Part shown: positions 32,834-37,956 of the stretch, piece after piece
Layout: every line of letters starts with the position of its first letter
Position numbering within the stretch: the first letter of the stretch is position 1
IMG/VR virus record: IMGVR_UViG_3300031757_000846
Span: 1 to 37,956 of that record
DNA from: a virus
Reading direction: 5' to 3' (one strand)
DNA length: 37,956 bases
The notes under the pieces: generated by a model
Databases searched by the model: none
Seen by the model: only the letters and a program-made list of their open reading frames with translations
Told to the model about the DNA's origin: nothing
Made by a program: the position numbers and the translations under genes

Positions 32834-35800
32834 TTACACGTCTCTCATTGAGTTTCCGGCTCCATCTGGCCTGTTACTATTTTCTAAGTTTTTAACCCTT
32901 GCTGAAAGCTCGTCGAACTTTCCGGCAACGGCTTCAAATATCATACCTTGAACAACTGCTCCTATCCTCTCACTTATGTTGTTTGCATTTACTATAACCT
33001 CTACCCGAGGAGTTTGTAGTGTTAATTCTATAGATGATGGGATTTTTGATATAGAACCCACTACAGTTTCAAGTCGTCCAACAAAGCCATTAAAGATCTG
33101 GTGAACTGGGCCGTCTGCGGCAAACATTGAGCCGAATTCAACTAGTCTATTTACCGTCTCATCTGAGATAAGTGGACCAGCAAGGGTTCCTACTGCTTCT
33201 CCTGCTGTAGGAGTCACTCCCATATTACCTGCTAATTGAGTATTGGATGCACTACCAAACATTCCGGGAGATCCTTGTAGACCGTAATCAGTAACAGAAA
33301 GTCCTTGACTTTCAGCAAAGTTTCGTATTTTCTGTTCCGAGGTAAGACCGTCGCCTCCTTCTCCGGTCCGTATTAGATCGGCTTGTTCTTGAGTCATTCC
33401 ACCGGACTGAGCCAGCATTGCAGCGACTTCTTCTGGAGTAGGGACTCCTCCACTATATAACCCCGCAGGAGTAGTCTGGCTTGCCCCACCGCCGGGTCCA
33501 AGTCCTCCAAAATCTCCGGTGCGATTGCTGCGAGCCGCAGGAGTAGTCTGGCTTGCCCCACCGCCGGGTCCAAGTCCTCCAAAATCTTCGGTGCGATTGC
33601 TGCGAGACTCCTCCGACAGCTTAGTATCTTTCGGCTTAGTATCTTTGTTTACTTGTGCTTGAGCTGCTGCTCCACCAGATACTTTTACGAGCTTTGAAGT
33701 ACCATTGATTATTGATCTTCTCGCAGCCGCAGAGAGTTCATCAAAGTCAAATATTTTTCCTGATGTCGGGTTCCTGTACTGCCCCATAGAACCTTCTTCT
33801 CTTACATAAGATCTACCTTCTCTCATTGATTGTTGAGCCGCTCCAGAAAGCTGATTAAATGTTCTAGATTTTCCCTGACCTCCCATCGACTTAGGTCTTC
33901 CCGGAATTCCAGCCCTATAACGTTTTTCTGTTGGTTTTTTTTGTGCTGGGGCTCCGGCTCCGAGGCTGGCCTCGCCCATGGCGATCATTTCGGCGTATCT
34001 ATCATTAATGTGTTGTGTGTCGCTCTGCTGAGCACTGACTCCTCCACCAAGTCCGGGAAGCTGTCCTCCGCTCGGAGGTGTATGAGGAGCCATCGGGGCA
34101 ATAGGGGGAACACTGTCCATTGGATTTGGGAGAGGTTGTCCTCCTCCACCCTCTGGAACACCTTCCGGTGTCTGATCATGCATAAACGCCCACGTCATTG
34201 GCTCACCTTTGGGACCTCTTATTTCCCCTCCATGAACTGAGTACGCTTGCGAAGGATGACGATCTTCATTCGCCTCATCAGCTGCAGCCTGAAGTTGTTG
34301 GTCTGTAAAATAAGGTTTACTTTTCCTGTATCTCTCCTTTGCTTCCTTCTCTCTCTGAACAGCCTCTTTGTATTCTTTTTGTTTCTTAATATAGTCAGCC
34401 TCCGCTGCTTTCTCTTTCTCTTTTTTCTCTTTTAAGAAATCCGCTTGTTGTTTTCGTATTTTTTCTAATGCAGCTCGACGTTCCTTCGGGTCCCTTATAT
34501 CTACGGCTTTACGGATGTCTTCTTTAAGTGTTCCCGTGTCTCCTTCCATACCTCCCCATCTAAAGTTAAGAGCAAACTGTCCATCATCTAAAGGTGAATC
34601 TTCACGTCCTCGGCGAGTTCCAGCCGCATCAGACTTCTCAATCAGACTATCAATATAGGCAAGATCACTCTCTACCTGACCACGGTCGCCTCTGACACCT
34701 CCAGCTGCCTGCTCCGCATCTTGGTTGGCCGTGTGGGCGGCTTGTTGTTCTTCTTTAGCTTGCAGATATTGTTGATGCGCTGCACTTATATTGGGACTCC
34801 CCGATGGCGGGTCGATGCCTTCCATGCCGGGTAGAAAAGTGTCCTTATAAGTAGGCGGCGGACCACCACCCGACGGGCTCATAAACCCCGGAGGAGTAGG
34901 ACCATAAGCTCCATTGCCTTGTGGGTACATAGGTTGTCCGTTTGGCCCCATAACACTGCCGCCACCAGCTCCACCAACCCCTAGTCCTCCACCTCCACCT
35001 CCGCAAGGCTCAACCTTTAAGCAGGTCGTTTTAAGGAATGCTATGAGATCTCTAATAGAGTTCCCAGATGCTCCTTTTTTATCCTTAGGGACTATGCCCA
35101 TAATCTCTTCAAGTCTTTTCTTTTCATTTTCATCTTTGATTGTTTCTAAATTGCCTTTACCACCACCAGCAACTGCTGCTGCTTGAGCTGCTGCTTGAGC
35201 TGCTGCGTTTTGGGCTGGAGTCTTCTTTTTATCAAATTCATATATCTTGTCAAACTCACCTAGGTTTTTATCTAGAGCTTCTTTTTGAGATTTGATTCTT
35301 GCGGCATATGAAGTAGGATCTCTGTCTACTAATTTATCAAAGTTAGGGCCTTCCATTTGTTTTGCAAACTTGTCCCTGTTCCTTTTCATGGTTTCATAGC
35401 GTTTTCTGTCTCTTTTTTCGTTCCCTGAAACAAGAGGTCCAACTCCTCTAGATGTACTACGTTCTGCTCCGAATCCAGTAAGTTCGCCATCCGCTCCCCT
35501 TCTTGCGGTAGATACAAAAGGCTTAGCATCTTTAAAGGAAGTTATCTCTTTAATTCCTTGGGTAACTACGTTCGCGATATCATTAGCGACCCCAGCTGCG
35601 CCTCCCCCTAGAGCACCGACTATAGACCCCAGTATGCCACCGGGAGGTGTACCGGGTAGTGTACCCGGCGGTGTACCGGGAGGAGTAGGAGTTGGAGTAG
35701 GCGTAGGAGGTGTTTCAATTTCCAGTTCTGCTGGTGTAAGAGGCGGAACGCTAGGCAAGGGCGACAGATCAGGTTTCCGACGTGGTGGTGTTGATGGAGT

Positions 35801-37956
35801 AGGCCTTACTTCTTCTTCGAGCTTGTCTATCTCTGCTCTAGGGATATCAGCAGATTCCGGTGGATTTAGGACCACTGCCGTCACAGCCGCCGTCGCCGCT
35901 ACTGCAGCCGCAGCAATTCCCGCTTGCAGCCGGTTCTCGATACCTATTTTTTTCAATGCTTGTTCCGCAATGAGTCCTACTTGTTCGGGCTTAGTTAGCT
36001 TACCTGCAGGCAACCCTCCCCTAGTAGAACCTGCTGCCTTTGAGCCCGGCAGAACAGCAGGCTTGTATGTGGGGTCCTTTGGGACCGGAGTTCTAGTTCT
36101 CGGCACTGGAAATGGCTGCGGTAGTGGTTCAGTAGTTTCGACTCTCGAAGAAACCCTCGCACGCGGTTGTATATGGGCAGGAGCAGGTGGATAAGCTGTA
36201 TCGACAACGTTTACAGGTTGAGGTCCTCTCAAGTTGTCGGGGAGAACCGCCCCTTCAGGGATCGCTGGTGTTCTTTGTTTTGGTAGAACATTATCGCCGA
36301 GGCGCGGAGGCGATGGCGGTAGGTGGGCGGTTGTCGGGTCATACTTCAGGGCTTGACCGTCGGGTCCAATCGTCGGAGGGAGGTCCTCTAATGGGCTAGC
36401 CCTTCTCTTTATTATTTTTTGTATCGCATCCCCGGCATCCGGGCTTTGTTTGTAAACCTTCCCTAAGGCCGCCATGACCTCTGCTCCTTCTTCTCCACCT
36501 CTCTGACCCGCTCTAGCCAGTATTTCTTCGGGGTTCAGGTAATAGCCTATGGTCTGCGCCAACTCATTTCCGATATCCCTTGTTCCAGCTGCTGCTTTAA
36601 TCGGTTCACGGAGTTCTCGAGGACCCCATCTTATATCGTCTACGCCTATCGGTCTTCCAAGAGCATTCTCAATCGCGCCCAAATCCAAGCCAGCTAGCTG
36701 CCCTGATGCTAATTCCTCGTTAAGGAGGGGTCCGATCATCTCGCCTATCTCAGAGAGGGGGTCCTGACTTGCCATCTTTCCACCGGCAGTCGACTTCAGG
36801 TTACTCCCTGCTTTCTTGCTAAGGCCTTGTTCTTTTATTAGCTCATCTATAAGGTGGATGGATTCGTGGTCTACCACCGATTCGCCAAATACTTGGTCCT
36901 TATATGCATTTATTTGCTTTGTATTGGGATCGTATGCTGCTATGTAATTCTTTGGCTTTCCGGTTTTGGAGCTAATGGGCTGCGGCTGACCAAATTTTGC
37001 TTCTATGGGCTTAGTCAGCGCGGGTCCTTTGTCAGGATCTATCGGAACTTGCAGATCTCTTCTCGTCAAACCCATCTTAGCCAAGCCCTCGTCTAGAGCC
37101 TTATCCAAAGCAACTTGCGAGTCGATGATTGGAGTGTTCTCTGCTCTATTTCCCCATTTAGTGTAAGTTGGTGTCTTTGGTTTTGCTGTTCCCGTAAAAA
37201 ACTCTCCAAACTGATCGCGGAGACGTTGTTGTGATTTCGCCATTTCCTCTGGGGACATGGGTAAGCCGTATCGACTCGAATCCATAGTATCTTCCATCGT
37301 GGCAGGTACTCCAGATTTGGATTGTTGCTTAGAGAATAACCCGACCTGCTCCTTGGGCGGTATATTTCGTACCTCGCTCGCCGTAAGATTGCCACTATCT
37401 CCCAAAGTAAATCTGCTGGTTATGTTTGGAGCACCAACGTCAGTTAAATCCAGATCAGAAGCCAGCATATCCCGATGGGGAGCGAGAAGATCATCACCAA
37501 GGTCTTTTGAAAGCTGCCGTGCCGCTTCGACAGACTCGTCCTTACTGAATGCTTTCACGCCCGGACTATCAGGCACGCCCGAAAAATTGGTTCCCGTTGT
37601 CCGATTGCCGTAAACAGTTAAGGGCTTACCTGCGTCCCCGCCCCATTTATATCCTGTCGGTGATGTTGAGTCTTCTACTAAATCACGTATCTTGTATTCC
37701 TTGCCCTGCTCTTCGAGCATGTCCATTACCCTCTTCCTTGCCTTAGGATCTGCTTTTACGTTGGCGTGCAGCTTCCAGCCAGTGGTTCCCTGTTGGGGAT
37801 TTATATCTGCATCGGCTAAGAAGCTCTGGTCACCACGCGTTCCGAACCTTGAAGTAGGAGCCGTATCTAGAGCCACCTCTCCAGCAGCATCCCCCCGTCT
37901 CGCGCGTGCGGCGGCATTTTCGAGCTCTTCTAGTTGTTTCCCCGCAAGTGCATCAG
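32834..37956 (-). CDS. Giant tape-measure-like protein, N-terminus outside window
   Basis: The frame stays open to the window edge beyond the GTG at 37876 (26 further codons), so that GTG is not necessarily the start and the protein exceeds 1700 residues. Numbering from the GTG, HESIH lies at 337-341 with NPEEILAR near 450, a zincin-like metal site. An Ala/Val-rich membrane-like helix is near 645-672, and a Pro/Thr/Gly tract near 720-750. A Gly-rich hydrophobic segment follows, then a charged coiled coil near 1145-1190. The C-terminal helical region runs FNGFVGRLETVVGS to FDELSARVKNLEN. Size, helices and position before a distal-tail-like gene suggest a tape measure with an embedded peptidase. 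Confidence 0.5.
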   Translation of the reverse strand, partial: DALAGKQLEELENAAARARRGDAAGEVALDTAPTSRFGTRGDQSFLADADINPQQGTTGWKLHANVKADPKARKRVMDMLEEQGKEYKIRDLVEDSTSPTGYKWGGDAGKPLTVYGNRTTGTNFSGVPDSPGVKAFSKDESVEAARQLSKDLGDDLLAPHRDMLASDLDLTDVGAPNITSRFTLGDSGNLTASEVRNIPPKEQVGLFSKQQSKSGVPATMEDTMDSSRYGLPMSPEEMAKSQQRLRDQFGEFFTGTAKPKTPTYTKWGNRAENTPIIDSQVALDKALDEGLAKMGLTRRDLQVPIDPDKGPALTKPIEAKFGQPQPISSKTGKPKNYIAAYDPNTKQINAYKDQVFGESVVDHESIHLIDELIKEQGLSKKAGSNLKSTAGGKMASQDPLSEIGEMIGPLLNEELASGQLAGLDLGAIENALGRPIGVDDIRWGPRELREPIKAAAGTRDIGNELAQTIGYYLNPEEILARAGQRGGEEGAEVMAALGKVYKQSPDAGDAIQKIIKRRASPLEDLPPTIGPDGQALKYDPTTAHLPPSPPRLGDNVLPKQRTPAIPEGAVLPDNLRGPQPVNVVDTAYPPAPAHIQPRARVSSRVETTEPLPQPFPVPRTRTPVPKDPTYKPAVLPGSKAAGSTRGGLPAGKLTKPEQVGLIAEQALKKIGIENRLQAGIAAAAVAATAAVTAVVLNPPESADIPRAEIDKLEEEVRPTPSTPPRRKPDLSPLPSVPPLTPAELEIETPPTPTPTPTPPGTPPGTLPGTPPGGILGSIVGALGGGAAGVANDIANVVTQGIKEITSFKDAKPFVSTARRGADGELTGFGAERSTSRGVGPLVSGNEKRDRKRYETMKRNRDKFAKQMEGPNFDKLVDRDPTSYAARIKSQKEALDKNLGEFDKIYEFDKKKTPAQNAAAQAAAQAAAVAGGGKGNLETIKDENEKKRLEEIMGIVPKDKKGASGNSIRDLIAFLKTTCLKVEPCGGGGGGLGVGGAGGGSVMGPNGQPMYPQGNGAYGPTPPGFMSPSGGGPPPTYKDTFLPGMEGIDPPSGSPNISAAHQQYLQAKEEQQAAHTANQDAEQAAGGVRGDRGQVESDLAYIDSLIEKSDAAGTRRGREDSPLDDGQFALNFRWGGMEGDTGTLKEDIRKAVDIRDPKERRAALEKIRKQQADFLKEKKEKEKAAEADYIKKQKEYKEAVQREKEAKERYRKSKPYFTDQQLQAAADEANEDRHPSQAYSVHGGEIRGPKGEPMTWAFMHDQTPEGVPEGGGGQPLPNPMDSVPPIAPMAPHTPPSGGQLPGLGGGVSAQQSDTQHINDRYAEMIAMGEASLGAGAPAQKKPTEKRYRAGIPGRPKSMGGQGKSRTFNQLSGAAQQSMREGRSYVREEGSMGQYRNPTSGKIFDFDELSAAARRSIINGTSKLVKVSGGAAAQAQVNKDTKPKDTKLSEESRSNRTEDFGGLGPGGGASQTTPAARSNRTGDFGGLGPGGGASQTTPAGLYSGGVPTPEEVAAMLAQSGGMTQEQADLIRTGEGGDGLTSEQKIRNFAESQGLSVTDYGLQGSPGMFGSASNTQLAGNMGVTPTAGEAVGTLAGPLISDETVNRLVEFGSMFAADGPVHQIFNGFVGRLETVVGSISKIPSSIELTLQTPRVEVIVNANNISERIGAVVQGMIFEAVAGKFDELSARVKNLENSNRPDGAGNSMRDV
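33465..33608 (-). repeat. 72-base tandem repeat in the tape-measure-like gene
   Basis: Two head-to-tail copies, 33465-33536 and 33537 to about 33606, differ at only a few positions and encode two copies of a 24-residue unit of NRTxDFGGLGPGGG type. The length keeps the frame. It is a recent slippage or recombination duplication in a Gly-rich linker. Confidence 0.85.
35634..35720 (-). repeat. Pro/Thr/Gly low-complexity tract
   Basis: On the minus strand this encodes a PTPTPTPTPPGTPPG-like run of alternating Pro and Thr, then PGTPPGG. It probably forms an extended, flexible linker between the membrane-like helix and the Gly-rich segment of the tape-measure-like protein. Confidence 0.75.

Noticed and set aside
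34914-36399. Gly/Pro-rich open frames on the plus strand opposite the tape-measure-like gene
   Set aside because: They mirror the Pro/Gly/Ala-rich codons of the minus-strand gene and lack ribosome sites or family motifs.
37874-37876. GTG at 37876 as true start of the tape-measure-like protein
   Set aside because: The frame remains open for 26 more codons to the window edge and there is no clear Shine-Dalgarno, so the real start is probably outside.

Overview
The window looks like part of a large tailed bacteriophage genome (Caudoviricetes), probably uncultured and possibly aquatic. It is almost entirely coding. No gene of cellular housekeeping type is present, and most junctions on the plus strand are ATGA, TAATG or ATGAGTAA overlaps. 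It carries a phage-style replication and recombination set beside tail-type structural genes. The host cannot be read from the sequence. All three stop codons are used normally, so the standard bacterial code applies. No tRNA, rRNA, CRISPR array or integrase was seen.

Layout. (1) 1-9316, plus strand: small unknown proteins, a RecA/UvsX-like recombinase, a VSR-like nuclease, a possible recombination mediator, a basic zinc-ribbon protein, a DnaB-like helicase, a DnaG-like TOPRIM primase, a dNMP kinase and two PD-(D/E)XK nucleases. (2) 9313-13519: a bacterial-type DNA polymerase III alpha subunit split into two genes, with a DEDDh proofreading exonuclease gene between them. (3) 13549-13998: a small sigma-70-like factor. 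(4) 13991-21153: about eight sugar-metabolism genes (several GT-B glycosyltransferases, a truncated methyltransferase-like protein, a GT-A-like protein with a four-Cys domain, and a nucleotidyltransferase). (5) 21150-23067: a VSR-like, homing-type endonuclease, a Rad52/Erf-like annealing protein and a zinc-ribbon protein, ending at a strong hairpin terminator. (6) 23132-37956, minus strand: a converging tail module. In transcription order it holds a giant tape-measure-like protein that runs off the window, a distal-tail-like protein, a 2178-residue hub-fibre fusion ending in about 18 GxGL repeats, a 297-residue protein with 25 cysteines, and a small Cys-containing protein.

How the genes fit together. 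The helicase, primase, split polymerase and exonuclease form most of a phage-encoded replisome. The recombinase, annealing protein and nucleases would support recombination-dependent replication and end processing. The sigma-like factor could switch transcription to the opposite-strand structural genes. The glycan cluster may modify virion protein, host surface or DNA, but its substrate is unknown. The most unusual feature is the polymerase break. It lies about 20 residues after the third catalytic aspartate, shows no intein sequences, and the inserted gene is the polymerase's natural partner, a proofreading exonuclease.
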